Source: Leisingera sp. JC1 (GTDB lineage: Bacteria; Pseudomonadota; Alphaproteobacteria; Rhodobacterales; Rhodobacteraceae). Taken from it: a stretch of DNA of 58,467 bases. The stretch spans positions 1 through 58,467 of the forward strand of contig NZ_LYUZ01000068.1 of assembly GCF_001679925.1 (NCBI RefSeq). The letters are read 5' to 3'. Of the stretch, positions 47,883 to 56,975 are shown one piece after another (the stretch's first letter is position 1; each line of letters starts with the position of its first letter). A model generated the notes under the pieces. The model was not told where the DNA came from and made no database searches. It saw only the letters and a list, made by a program, of their open reading frames with translations. Made by a program: the position numbers and the translations under genes.

Positions 47883-50117
47883 TCAGTGCACAAGCAGATG
47901 CGCCTCGTGTTTCCGCAAAGAGCGGCGCGCGGCAGTGTAACCCTCGCGGCCTTTTTGCGACTTCAGTTCCGGGAACAGTTCGAACAGTTCATTGCGCTGT
48001 GCGTTGTCCAGCCCGCGCAGGGACTGGTCACCAGGCTGGAAGCTTTCGGTCCAGGCGCCGTCGGACAGCACAACCTCATGCTGGTCGAACATGAAGTGGA
48101 TGTAGGTCACACTGGCGACCTCAACCGGATCCACACCTGCCAGGCCGGTCAGATGCTTGGCTGCAACCAGCACTTCGCGGTCCTCGAAGTAAAGCGCGGT
48201 CTTGTCGTTGGCGACCAGCACCCGGTGGTTCGGGCTGACCATCATGTCACGCTCCGGCAGACCATTGCCCAAGGCACCCTGGCGGATCAGAACCGGCTGA
48301 AGATGCGCGGCGCCTTTCAGCTCTCCGGCCTGCAGCGTGCGGGTGCCGACCCAGCGGATTTCCTGAATGCCGTTGTCGCGGGTGATCACCCGGTCGCCAG
48401 CCTGCAGATCCTCGACCTTGCGCTCGCCCTGCGGGGTTGCGATCAGCGTGCCCGGCGTGAAGCAGGGTATGATCTGCTCGATCTCGCCAAAGGTCATCGA
48501 GCCGGTAACGTCGCCGTCCTCATCGAGGAAGTTCACAGTACCCGACAGGCTGTTGCCGTCCGGGTCAACCGTGACGCCAGTCAGTTCGAACGGGCCGGAA
48601 CCGCGCAGGTCCAGGGTGTCGAAGTCATCACCGCCTGAGCCGCCGTCCACGACATCACCGGCATTGCCGCCGATGAAGGTATCACGGCCGTCACCGCCTG
48701 ACAGCGTGTCGGCGCCGTGGCCGCCGGTGATCACATCATTGCCGTCACCGCCCTCGACATAGTCATCGTCGATGCCTGCATCGATGGTATCATTGCCGGT
48801 GCCGCCATAGATCTCGTCATCGTCATCCTGGCCATAGATCACGTCGTTGCCGTCACCGCCGTAGATCGTGTCCATCCCGTTGGTGGGATCGGGGTCTGCC
48901 GGACGCCCGTCGCCGCCGTCATCGGTGATGTTCAGCCCGTCCGGGAACGCCGGGTCAAGGCCGCCGTAGATTGTGTCGTCGCCGCTGCCGCCTTCGATGA
49001 GGTCGGACCCCTCGCCGCCGGTGATCAGGTCGGCATCCGCGCCGCCATCAATGGTGTCGTCGTCGATCCCGCCATCAATCACGTCCATGCCGGTGCCGCC
49101 GTCGATCAGATCGGCATCATCCCCGGTGGAAATGGTGTCGTTGCCAGCACCGCCAAGAACCGTATCGCGGTCGTCATAGGGATCGGCATCGGCCGGGATG
49201 AACGGAATATCCGGATCGGTGCCGGTGTAGCCCGGGAAGCCGCGGTCGGGCAGCGGGTAGCCGCTGTCACTGGAGGTGTCGATCACATCGTCGCCATCGC
49301 CGCCTTCCACCGAGTCCGAGCCGTCGCCGCCGTCGATGGTGTCATTGCCGCCGCCGCCCAGGATGGTGTCGTCGCCCTCGCCGCCGCTCAGGCTGTCGTC
49401 GCCCGGCACAACCGGGTCCACGGGGTCGGAAGAATAGTCGTAGTGCGCGTTGTCCAGCGTCGTGCCGGAGGTGCCCAGATCAACGATCAGCTTGACGTCG
49501 TTGAAGTCCCGGTCGCCCAGATTGTTCAGATCCTCGAACCCCAGCTGCACCGAACCGTCGGGGAACTCATAGATCCCTTTGGTATGGACCAGCCCGTCCG
49601 GGTTCAGGTCCGCATTGTCGCCGTAACCCGAGGAATAGAATGTTCCCTGCGGGCTGATGATGCCAACGCCGATCACCGCACCTGCGGGCGCGTCATAAGT
49701 GAAGGTCTCGCCCGCATCCGCTTTGGCGTTCTCTGACAGCACGACGACATTGCTGATCTCGCCGGTTTCCGGGTCGATCGTGTAGGCAAAGACCTGGTTC
49801 TGAAAAGCCGAGCTGGTCGAGGAAATGGTGATCTTTACAGGTTCATAGACACCTGAGACCCCATCACCGAGGATCAGGTCGTTGCCACTGCCGCCGTCCA
49901 CAGTGTCGCTGCCCGAACCGGCGTAGACAGTGTCATTGCCGCTGCCGGCAACGATGACGTCGTCGTCAGGCCCCGCCCCCGGATCAATCGCGTCTGCATT
50001 ATCGACCATGTCGCCTTCGGGATCGCCGGTGTAGGCCGCATCAATCAGGTCATTGCCTGCGGTACCCTCTACGATTCCGTCCAGCGCCGGTTTCTGCCCA
50101 TCACAACCTTTTTTCAT
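47883..50117 (-). CDS. RTX calcium-binding protein with DUF4114 and C-terminal Hint domain
   Basis: This is a very acidic 744-residue protein, probably secreted by a type I system and folding on Ca2+ outside the cell. It has a short RTX block (about 15-85; GSGNDTVYAGSGSDTVDGG), then DUF4114 (about 100-215; QLGFEDLNNLGDRDFNDVKL). A long array of GGxGxD nonapeptides follows (about 230-510), then a Hint_2 domain from Cys552 (CFTPGTLIATPQG, GDRVITRD) to the splice-type His in VSPNHRVLV. The Hint domain may cleave the chain itself or attach it to a surface. ATG 50117 has a GGAGAAGG site. No T1SS genes are in the window. Confidence 0.93.
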   Translation of the reverse strand: MKKGCDGQKPALDGIVEGTAGNDLIDAAYTGDPEGDMVDNADAIDPGAGPDDDVIVAGSGNDTVYAGSGSDTVDGGSGNDLILGDGVSGVYEPVKITISSTSSAFQNQVFAYTIDPETGEISNVVVLSENAKADAGETFTYDAPAGAVIGVGIISPQGTFYSSGYGDNADLNPDGLVHTKGIYEFPDGSVQLGFEDLNNLGDRDFNDVKLIVDLGTSGTTLDNAHYDYSSDPVDPVVPGDDSLSGGEGDDTILGGGGNDTIDGGDGSDSVEGGDGDDVIDTSSDSGYPLPDRGFPGYTGTDPDIPFIPADADPYDDRDTVLGGAGNDTISTGDDADLIDGGTGMDVIDGGIDDDTIDGGADADLITGGEGSDLIEGGSGDDTIYGGLDPAFPDGLNITDDGGDGRPADPDPTNGMDTIYGGDGNDVIYGQDDDDEIYGGTGNDTIDAGIDDDYVEGGDGNDVITGGHGADTLSGGDGRDTFIGGNAGDVVDGGSGGDDFDTLDLRGSGPFELTGVTVDPDGNSLSGTVNFLDEDGDVTGSMTFGEIEQIIPCFTPGTLIATPQGERKVEDLQAGDRVITRDNGIQEIRWVGTRTLQAGELKGAAHLQPVLIRQGALGNGLPERDMMVSPNHRVLVANDKTALYFEDREVLVAAKHLTGLAGVDPVEVASVTYIHFMFDQHEVVLSDGAWTESFQPGDQSLRGLDNAQRNELFELFPELKSQKGREGYTAARRSLRKHEAHLLVH

Positions 50118-50897
50118 TACCTTCTCCTCGCCGGATTGGCCCCGAGCCCCATCGTTCGGGCCAGCCGGGCAGCCGCACAGCCATGCGGAATGCCGCAGTC
50201 AAAAACACCTGCCCATGCAGCGAGAGGGCCAGACCGCACACACGTTCTGGTTTGCGTGCTCAAGCAGCACGCAGCCGGATTGCAGTCGCTTTTCGGATCA
50301 GTGGAGTGCGCCTATCGCGGCACAAAGACTTAAAATAAAGTTTTAACAGTCCACCACAGTCCAGCAGCTTGCAGAACTTGCCCCCCCAATGGGCTTATTC
50401 ATGCATACTTTAGGCGCGCGGGGCGACAAAGCCAAAAAATTGTCTAAATTTCCCCTCATTTCGCCACTCGGCAGGAAAATTGCCCCCTGCTTCGGGCTTG
50501 GTTTCCGGCGACTGTTTCCAGTTTCCGCCCGAAATCGCGTCCTTGCTGGGGCCAAACATGCTATTTCCGCCATATACAGGCAGTTTCAGCACTGGTTAGG
50601 TTTCCATTTGCGAAACGTGGAATTTTCCAGGCACAGCCAGCGACCTCTGCCCTATTCTGCCAGTGCAGCCCTGACATTAGGGGCCAAACGGCAATCAATT
50701 CTACGCGATTTGCGGTTTTTGTTTCCCGGATTGAGTGAAGAGCGCCCGACGAGACACGAATCAAGGCAGCAAAAGGGCAGCAAGCCGCGGATCGTTGTAC
50801 AAGGAAATAGTCGAGGGGAATTTATTCAAACCCGCAGCAACCAGCAACGCCTTAGCCCCGCGCAGGCCCGCGGCATTCAGCATCGATGTCAGGGTTA
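50118..50897. other. 780-base intergenic region between RTX gene and tRNA-Ser; no gene supported
   Basis: The stretch is visibly more AT-rich than its surroundings around 50320-50480 and 50560-50740. Open frames here lack ribosome sites, and one runs straight through the tRNA. I searched for a second copy of the tRNA 3' end as an attachment site and saw none. The RTX gene promoter must be in its left part. An unrecognised small RNA or a degraded insert is possible. Confidence 0.5.
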
Positions 50898-50987
50898 TGG
50901 CGGAGAGACAGGGATTCGAACCCTGGAGACGGTTTCCCGCCTACACACTTTCCAGGCGTGCGCCTTCGACCACTCGGCCACCTCTCC
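50898..50987 (-). tRNA. tRNA-Ser(GGA)
   Basis: The cloverleaf has a GGAGAGG acceptor stem pairing with TCTCTCC, then G73 and an encoded CCA. The D arm is GCCGAGTGGTCGAAGGC, the anticodon loop CTGGAAA (anticodon GGA at 50951-50953, reading UCC/UCU) and the T arm CAGGGTTCGAATCCCTG. The long variable arm is the serine class mark. Confidence 0.97.
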
Positions 50988-51067
50988 GTTGAGGGGGCTT
51001 TTGAAGGATCAGCCGGGGAATTGCAAGGGCTGAAACTGCAAAAACTTCACTTACCCCCAAAACTTTT

Positions 51068-51796
51068 TCAGGCCTCCAGATGCAGGTAGACGCGGCGGTT
51101 CTGTTTGCCCTTTTTCTCAACCTTTCCAAGGCGGATGCGGCCGATTTCACCGGTGCGCTTCACATGGGTGCCGCCGCAGGGCTGCAGGTCCACCTGTTCC
51201 TTCTCAGTGCCGATCCGTACCAGACGCACCTGCCCTGCCCCGCGCGGAGGTGACACCGACATTGTCTTTACCAGCTGCGGGTTGGCATCCAGTTCGGCAT
51301 CGGTGATCCAGTCCTCCGTCACCGCCAGATCGCGGTCGATCAGCGCCTGCAGCTGGTCCTGCAGCGCCTGCTTGTCCTCTGGCGCCTCGGGCATGTTGAA
51401 GTCCAGGCGCCCCTTCTCAGCCCCGATCGAGCCGCCCGTGACCTCCAGCGGAATCACCACCGACAAAAGGTGCAGCGCGGTGTGGACCCGCATGTGGCCG
51501 TAGCGGCGGTTCCAGTCGAGCGTCTGGGTTACCGTGGTGCCCACGGCAGGCAGCGGCTCGCCTTCATGCGGGACCAGAATGACCGCGCCATCCTCACCCT
51601 TGACCGTGGTTGCGATGGAGCACTACTGGCCGCCAGCCCACAAAAGCTGGCCGCTGTCGCCGGGCTGGCCGCCGCCTGTGGCATAGAATAATGTCCGGTC
51701 CAGAACGATCCCGCCCTGATCAGAGTGGGCCACCACTTCGGCCTCAGTCATCCGGGCATAGGCGTCCTTGCGGAACAGCGGTTCACTTGTCGGCAT
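51068..51796 (-). pseudogene. Alanyl-tRNA editing protein (AlaX-type) interrupted by an in-frame TAG
   Basis: A continuous 243-codon frame from ATG 51796 (MPTSEPLFRKDAYARM) encodes an AlaX-like trans-editing enzyme that removes mischarged amino acids from tRNA-Ala. Codon 58 is TAG (51623-51625), just after FYATGGGQPGDSGQLLWAGG and before SIATTVKG. Downstream the zinc-site motifs are intact: YGHMRVHTALHLL and QPCGGTHVKR. No frameshift is needed to join the halves, so a single base change or a sequencing error explains it. GTG 51544 could restart and give the 158-residue C-terminal part, but without the N-terminal beta-barrel. Its start overlaps the mscS gene by 14 bases. Confidence 0.8.
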
Positions 51797-54254
51797 CGGC
51801 TTCCCCTTCTCCCTCCTGGTCCTGCTGCAAATCGCTCACGTCCGGCTTAGGCGGTACCGCCGGGGCCGGAGGGCTGCCATCGGCAGCGCTGCCAGGCGCC
51901 GCGCTAGCGCTGTCAGGCGGCGAGCCAGCAGGTGAAAGCGCCTCTGGATTACGGATCCAGATGTCGCGCTGCATGAAGGGGATCTCGATCCCCTCTTCCT
52001 GGAACCGCTTGGCGATTTCATAGTTCATGTCGGATTTCACCGACAGAACCCAGTTCACGTCGCGCAGGATGGCGCGGATTTCAAAATCCAGGGAGTCGGC
52101 GCCAAAGCCCTGGAAAACCACATAAGGCGCCGGGTTGAGCAGCACCATCGGATGAGCCTTGGCGATCTCGGTCAGAATGGCTTCGACCTTGCGCGGCTCG
52201 GTGCCATAGGCGACACCCACCGGCACGATCACCCGGCCAACGGTGTTGCCGCGGGTGTAGTTGGTGACGGTTCCGCTGATCAGGTCCGAGTTCGGCACGA
52301 TCACATCAGTGCGGTCAAAGGTCTCGATCCGGGTGGAGCGAACAGAGATGTCGCGCACGTAGCCCATCAGCCCGCCAACCTCGATCCAGTCGCCCTTGGA
52401 GACCGGGCGCTCGATCAGCAGGATAATGCCGGAAACGAAATTCGACACGATGGTCTGCAGGCCGAAACCGATGCCAACCGACAGCGCACCGGCAACGATG
52501 GCGAGGGAGGACAGGTCAAGCCCCGCCATGGAAATGGCAATCACTGCCGACAGGAAGATACCGACATAGCCAAGGCCTGAGGTGATGGCGTTCTGGCCGC
52601 CCGGGTCGATCTTGGTCTTGGGCAGGAGCGAGTTGCGCAAGGAGCCCTGGATCAGACGGGTCAGCGCATAGCCTGCGGCAAAGACCACGGCAAAGGTCAG
52701 GAAGGCGGTGGGCGAAATTCGGGTATCGCCGATCTGGAAGCCCTCAAGGAATCGCGACCAAAGCTCGGTCATGTCCGCGACCCGCGCGCCCCAGATCAGC
52801 GCCAGCAGCGGCAGCGCCAGGGCGGCCAGCAGGAAGCCGATCAGGACCGCAAACAGTGACTCGCGTGCGGCGGAGCCCTTGCCGGACAGCCAGCCGTAGA
52901 CGTCGCCCAGGAACCGCTGCACCACCAGCAGAGCGGCCAGCAGGGCCAGGGTGGATACCGCCGGGTAGATCAGCGCCTCAGCCGCGTTGACATAGCCAAG
53001 CGCGGCCAGCAGCGGAGAAACAAAGCCCAGCAAATAGCTGGCGCGCCGCGCAAAGGTCAGGATGCGGTTGGCCCCGGCGGCAATGGCACCGTCGTCTGCG
53101 GTGTCCGCCGCCTGCTTCTGGCGCCGCTTGGCGCCGATCCGGTGCAGCCGCAGCATCACCAGCGCCGCCGCGGTGATCAGCGGGAAACTGGCAACCGCAT
53201 GGACGGAGGACGGGATGTTCTCGATATTCTCCAGCTTCACCAGCGCGTCCTGCAGCACCAGGATCACCGCCAGGATATCGACCATCAGCCGGGTTTCATT
53301 CAGCCGCCCCTCCTGCACCGGCACCAGATCATTGTCGAGCCGGTTGGAGAACAACTGGTTGCCCAGCCAATGGAACGACAGGATCAGCAGCGCCCAGCCT
53401 GGAACATAAACGATCAAGAGCGAGCCGCGGGAACCTACTATTCCCGACAATCCCACCGCCGCTAGCAGGCAGATGATTCCGATATACGGCAGAATGACTT
53501 CGAGCAGCGAAACGATGAAGCCCCAGACACCGCGGCCGCTGCTGCCGAACTGGCGCAGGTAGTCGCCCGCCGCATGGGCCCAGGGGCGGCCCCGCAGCAG
53601 CAGGAACGCGGCAATCGCCAGCAGCAGCAGCAAGGCTGGCAAGCTGTTGCTCACCCGCTCAGCTGTGGTTGCGCTGCCGATCCGGGTGGCGGTTTCGTTC
53701 CAGATGGAGCTTACCGACCGGCTGAGGGTGCGCAGCGCGCCAGGCCAGTGTTCCGGGTTCAGCGGCGAAGGTCCGCGCTCCAGCAGAGTACGGGTGCGGC
53801 GCTCACGGATGATCTTGTCAATCTCGGAAATCAGGCCGTTGGCGCGGCTGTAGGCCTCCTCGGAGACAATGCGCGGCACCTTCAGGTCGCGCAGCTGCTC
53901 TTCCAGAGAGGCGCGCAGCTGAGCGATATCTTCGGGTTCGCTCTCGCCCTCTTCCGGTGCCTTGCCAAGGGCGCTGATCTGGCCTTCGAGTGTTTTGATA
54001 CGGTCGCCGTTTTCCGTCCGCGCTTCCAGAAAGCGCTGGCGGTAGCTGGTCAGATCCTTGCGCAGGGTTTCCAGCGCGGCGCTGGAGGCGCGGCTGGCGT
54101 CGATCACTTCTTCCGCGCGGTTCGCGGTCTTAAGCCATTCCTGATAATATGCGCGGGATTCAGCAGTCAGCTGCGCCAGCGCAGGCACTGCGAGGCCGGT
54201 CAGAAGGACCAGCCCCAGCAGCATATTCCGCAAAGCGGTTATAATAGGTGTCAT
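51783..54254 (-). CDS. Large MscS-family mechanosensitive channel (DUF3772 N-terminus)
   Basis: This 823-residue inner-membrane protein has a signal peptide (MLLGLVLLTGLAVPALAQ). A periplasmic coiled-coil/DUF3772 region (about 30-190) is followed by about eleven membrane segments and the MscS core near 545-770. The core includes LAIVAGALSVGIGFGLQTIV, the pore-lining helix, followed by SNFVSGIILLIERPVSKGDW and VPNSDLISGTVTNYT. The C-terminal tail is Pro/Ala-rich and probably disordered. It should release solutes on hypo-osmotic shock. Its ATG overlaps the cysK stop (ATGA), so it is coupled to the tellurite block. Confidence 0.93.
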   Translation of the reverse strand: MTPIITALRNMLLGLVLLTGLAVPALAQLTAESRAYYQEWLKTANRAEEVIDASRASSAALETLRKDLTSYRQRFLEARTENGDRIKTLEGQISALGKAPEEGESEPEDIAQLRASLEEQLRDLKVPRIVSEEAYSRANGLISEIDKIIRERRTRTLLERGPSPLNPEHWPGALRTLSRSVSSIWNETATRIGSATTAERVSNSLPALLLLLAIAAFLLLRGRPWAHAAGDYLRQFGSSGRGVWGFIVSLLEVILPYIGIICLLAAVGLSGIVGSRGSLLIVYVPGWALLILSFHWLGNQLFSNRLDNDLVPVQEGRLNETRLMVDILAVILVLQDALVKLENIENIPSSVHAVASFPLITAAALVMLRLHRIGAKRRQKQAADTADDGAIAAGANRILTFARRASYLLGFVSPLLAALGYVNAAEALIYPAVSTLALLAALLVVQRFLGDVYGWLSGKGSAARESLFAVLIGFLLAALALPLLALIWGARVADMTELWSRFLEGFQIGDTRISPTAFLTFAVVFAAGYALTRLIQGSLRNSLLPKTKIDPGGQNAITSGLGYVGIFLSAVIAISMAGLDLSSLAIVAGALSVGIGFGLQTIVSNFVSGIILLIERPVSKGDWIEVGGLMGYVRDISVRSTRIETFDRTDVIVPNSDLISGTVTNYTRGNTVGRVIVPVGVAYGTEPRKVEAILTEIAKAHPMVLLNPAPYVVFQGFGADSLDFEIRAILRDVNWVLSVKSDMNYEIAKRFQEEGIEIPFMQRDIWIRNPEALSPAGSPPDSASAAPGSAADGSPPAPAVPPKPDVSDLQQDQEGEGEADADK

Positions 54255-55285
54255 ACGTCCTCAAAAACACCGGGGATCGAAGCGGGCGTGTGGGTCATCC
54301 ACTCCGGCACCGGCAGGTTCTTTTCACGCAGGAAATCGGGATTGAACAGCTTGGACTGGTAACGGGTGCCGTAGTCGCACAGCACGGTCACGATAGTCTT
54401 GCCCGGTCCCATCTCCTTGGCCAGGCGCACGGCACCAGCGATATTGATCGCGGAGGATCCGCCCAGGACAAGGCCCTCGTCGTGCAGCAGGTCAAACACG
54501 TAAGGCACCGCTTCGGCGTCGGAAATCTGATAGCTGAAGTCAGGGGTGAAGCCTTCGAGGTTCTTGGTGATGCGGCCCTGGCCGATCCCCTCGGTGATAG
54601 AACTGCCTTCGGAGGCCAGCTCACCCTTGGTGTAATAAGAATAGAGCGCCGCGCCCATCGGGTCTGCGAGGCCGATCTTCACGCCCTTGGGCTGCAGCGC
54701 CTCGGCGACGCCTGCAAGCGTGCCGCCGGAGCCGACAGCGCAGACGAAACCGTCCACCTTGCCGCCGGTCTGTTCCCAGATCTCCGGGCCGGTGGTTTCC
54801 ACATGTGCCTGACGGTTGGCGGTATTGTCGAACTGGTTGGCCCAGATTGCGCCGTTGGGTTCGGTCTTGGCCAGTTTCTCAGCCAGGCGCTGGGAATAGC
54901 GCACGTAGTTGTTGGGGTTCTTGTAGGGCGCTGCGGGCACCTGAACCAGCTGGGCGCCGGCAAGGCGCAGCATGTCCTTCTTTTCCTCGGACTGGGTTTC
55001 CGGGATCACGATGACCGTCTTGAAACCCATCGAAGCGCCGACCAGAGCCAGACCGATGCCGGTGTTGCCGGCAGTTCCCTCAACGATGGTGCCGCCCGGC
55101 TTCAGCTCGCCGCGGGCGATGGCGTCGCGGATGATATAGAGCGCGGCGCGGTCCTTGACCGACTGGCCCGGATTCATGAATTCCGCCTTGCCCAGGATCT
55201 CGCAGCCGGTCTCTTCGCTGACGCGGTTCAGGCGGATAAGAGGTGTATGGCCGACGGCATCAGCCAGATCGCGTGCAATGCGCAT
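54251..55285 (-). CDS. cysK: Cysteine synthase A
   Basis: CysK makes cysteine from O-acetylserine and sulfide with PLP. The 344-residue protein has the PLP lysine K44 in NPGQSVKDRAA and the loop EGTAGNTGIGLA, where Ala replaces the usual Ser of TSGNTG. It also has the phosphate-binding GSGGTLAGV and a C-terminal PDFLREKNLPVPEW. In Rhodobacter sphaeroides cysK lies with trgAB and supports tellurite resistance. The same three genes are together here: trgA, trgB, cysK, then mscS. Confidence 0.95.
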   Translation of the reverse strand: MRIARDLADAVGHTPLIRLNRVSEETGCEILGKAEFMNPGQSVKDRAALYIIRDAIARGELKPGGTIVEGTAGNTGIGLALVGASMGFKTVIVIPETQSEEKKDMLRLAGAQLVQVPAAPYKNPNNYVRYSQRLAEKLAKTEPNGAIWANQFDNTANRQAHVETTGPEIWEQTGGKVDGFVCAVGSGGTLAGVAEALQPKGVKIGLADPMGAALYSYYTKGELASEGSSITEGIGQGRITKNLEGFTPDFSYQISDAEAVPYVFDLLHDEGLVLGGSSAINIAGAVRLAKEMGPGKTIVTVLCDYGTRYQSKLFNPDFLREKNLPVPEWMTHTPASIPGVFEDV

Positions 55286-55353
55286 GGTATCCCTTTCGAT
55301 CGTTCCCCCATGGTGTATCCAAGCGGATTGCCGATCACAAGGCGGGAAGCGGG

Positions 55354-56478
55354 TCAGGAATGCTCTGCGCGCAGACGATCACGGTGCCGTGACAGCCACA
55401 GCGCTGCCGTGATCAGCGGCATGTCCTGGTAGGTCTGCGCGTCGATCCCGGCCATCATCTCCTCGTAGCTGAGAGTCTTGCTGCGGATATCTTCGCCTTC
55501 ACCAGCAACCCCGCCGCCGCCCGAGACATCAGAAAGGTCGGCTATACCAATGAAAATATGTATATATTCACCCAAAGCCCCGCTGGAAGGGTAGCCCTGT
55601 GCCACGGCCTCCAGGTGCTGGATGGTGACGCCCGCTTCCTCCACCGCTTCACGCCGGGCGGTCTCCTCGGCGCTCTCGCCCGGGTCGATCACGCCGGCGA
55701 CCGGCTCCCACATCCAGGGGTGGGCGTCGCCCATCATGAAGGGCGGTGCGCGGAATTGTTCCACCAGCAGCACCTGGTCGCGCACAGGATCATAGGGCAG
55801 CACAACGGTTGCGTGGCCTGCCATGGACGCCGACCGGTTCAGCACCGGGCTCATGCTGCCGTCGAAGCGGCGGAATTGCAGGTCCATTTCCTCCATCGCG
55901 AAGAAATTCAGATGGGCACGCTTGTGGGTATGGACGATCACGTCGCGGCTGAGATCATGCACCCCGTCGCCGGGCCGGGCCTGACCTGCCAGCCAGGCAG
56001 CGGCGCGGCGGCGGATTGAGGGGAAACTGCGGGCCACCTCTTCTGCGCTCATGCGGCCATGATAGGCCATCACTTCCTCAGCTGCGCGCAGGGACAGCGC
56101 GCCCCAGTCTGCCACCCAGGCCGCGAGGTCCCAAGGCTCCGCAGCCTGCCAAAGCCCCGGCTCCGGGAAATAGACTTCAGCCGCGGCCGTGCTTCCATCC
56201 GCCAGATGCACAGCAACGGGCTTGAGCGTGTAACCGAAGCCGCCTTCATAAAAATTCAGGGCATCCAGATCGGCTGGCGAAAGATCCCGCACCAGCACAC
56301 CATCTGCTGTGGCCCCCTGACGTTCCTCGATTGCGGGAAAAGGCTGGTCGGCAACCTGATAGACGCCGTGACCGGGCAGTTCGGCAGGCTGCGCCTTCAG
56401 CGCGTCCCCGCTGCGGCCCAGAACCAGTTCAAGCAAAGGCAAATGGCGCAGCGTGCCAAAGAAGAAGAGATCAGACAC
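55354..56478 (-). CDS. trgB: TrgB-like fusion of gamma-glutamylcyclotransferase-like and NUDIX domains
   Basis: This protein joins an N-terminal AIG2/GGCT-like domain (LFFFGTLRHLPLLELVLGR, ALNFYEGGFGY) to a C-terminal NUDIX hydrolase. The NUDIX box GVIDPGESAEETARREAVEE plus AG(V) is at about 262-284, with an ADP-ribose pyrophosphatase-like VLLVEQFRAPPF before it. I start at GTG 56478 with an upstream AGG; a TTG at 56487 is the alternative, and no ATG fits. In R. sphaeroides trgB is part of the tellurite-resistance locus. The biochemical role in tellurite tolerance is not known; nucleotide-sugar or ADP-ribose clean-up is inference. Confidence 0.85.
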   Translation of the reverse strand: MSDLFFFGTLRHLPLLELVLGRSGDALKAQPAELPGHGVYQVADQPFPAIEERQGATADGVLVRDLSPADLDALNFYEGGFGYTLKPVAVHLADGSTAAAEVYFPEPGLWQAAEPWDLAAWVADWGALSLRAAEEVMAYHGRMSAEEVARSFPSIRRRAAAWLAGQARPGDGVHDLSRDVIVHTHKRAHLNFFAMEEMDLQFRRFDGSMSPVLNRSASMAGHATVVLPYDPVRDQVLLVEQFRAPPFMMGDAHPWMWEPVAGVIDPGESAEETARREAVEEAGVTIQHLEAVAQGYPSSGALGEYIHIFIGIADLSDVSGGGGVAGEGEDIRSKTLSYEEMMAGIDAQTYQDMPLITAALWLSRHRDRLRAEHS

Positions 56479-56506
56479 GGAAGACAACCTGTTGTTTATA
56501 AGGGTT

Positions 56507-56947
56507 TTAGCGCCAGCGCTGAGAGGCGTTTTCGGTTACAAGACCTGCCAGAGCCCCGCCAACCACCAAGGGTATTACCACCGACGGCACGGCAATAAGA
56601 AAGAAGTATTCCATGCCAATGACAAAGATCTGCGACAGCGCCTCGAACGGGCCGCCATAGCGGTGCCGCATGGCAAGGCGGAACATTTCCCAAGCGCCCT
56701 GAACAAACAGCGCCCACAGCACCAGGACAGCCATGCCAGTCAGGCCATTGTTGATTGCAGGAACAACCCCGCGGCCGGCGCGTTTGCCCATGAAGATCCA
56801 GCCGCAAAGCAGCCCCAGCACCACGTTTATATGCACGAAATATCCGAAGTTGGTGCCCTCGGGCAGCAAGGGCATGACCAGAAAGGATACGACGAACGCC
56901 AGTGTTGCCAGGGAAATTGCGGCGGCAAGGCGGGCTCCGGTGGGCAT
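56507..56947 (-). CDS. trgA: TrgA family membrane protein
   Basis: This 146-residue inner-membrane protein has four hydrophobic segments (ISLATLAFVVSFLVMPLL; INVVLGLLCGWIFMG; GMAVLVLWALFVQGAW; IFVIGMEYFFLIAVPSVVIP). Size, topology and position just upstream of trgB and cysK identify it as TrgA, named from the R. sphaeroides tellurite-resistance locus. It should be co-transcribed with trgB, 28 bases downstream. Mechanism is unknown. Confidence 0.8.
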   Translation of the reverse strand: MPTGARLAAAISLATLAFVVSFLVMPLLPEGTNFGYFVHINVVLGLLCGWIFMGKRAGRGVVPAINNGLTGMAVLVLWALFVQGAWEMFRLAMRHRYGGPFEALSQIFVIGMEYFFLIAVPSVVIPLVVGGALAGLVTENASQRWR

Positions 56948-56975
56948 ATCAGGTCAATTCCGTGGCGCAGTTCAG

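Noticed and set aside
48717-49736. 339-codon plus-strand frame with repeated IAAVDGV-like units
   Set aside because: The repeats are the mirror of the RTX nonapeptides on the other strand, not a separate repeat protein.
50118-50987. Integrative element attached at tRNA-Ser
   Set aside because: There is no integrase, no repeated tRNA 3' end and no foreign genes in the window.
50389-51033. 214-codon plus-strand frame beside the tRNA
   Set aside because: It runs through the tRNA-Ser gene, lacks a ribosome site and has no protein-like pattern.
51623-51625. Amber-coded non-standard amino acid in AlaX
   Set aside because: TAG is not a selenocysteine codon and no pyrrolysine machinery is visible. 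A nonsense change or sequencing error is simpler.
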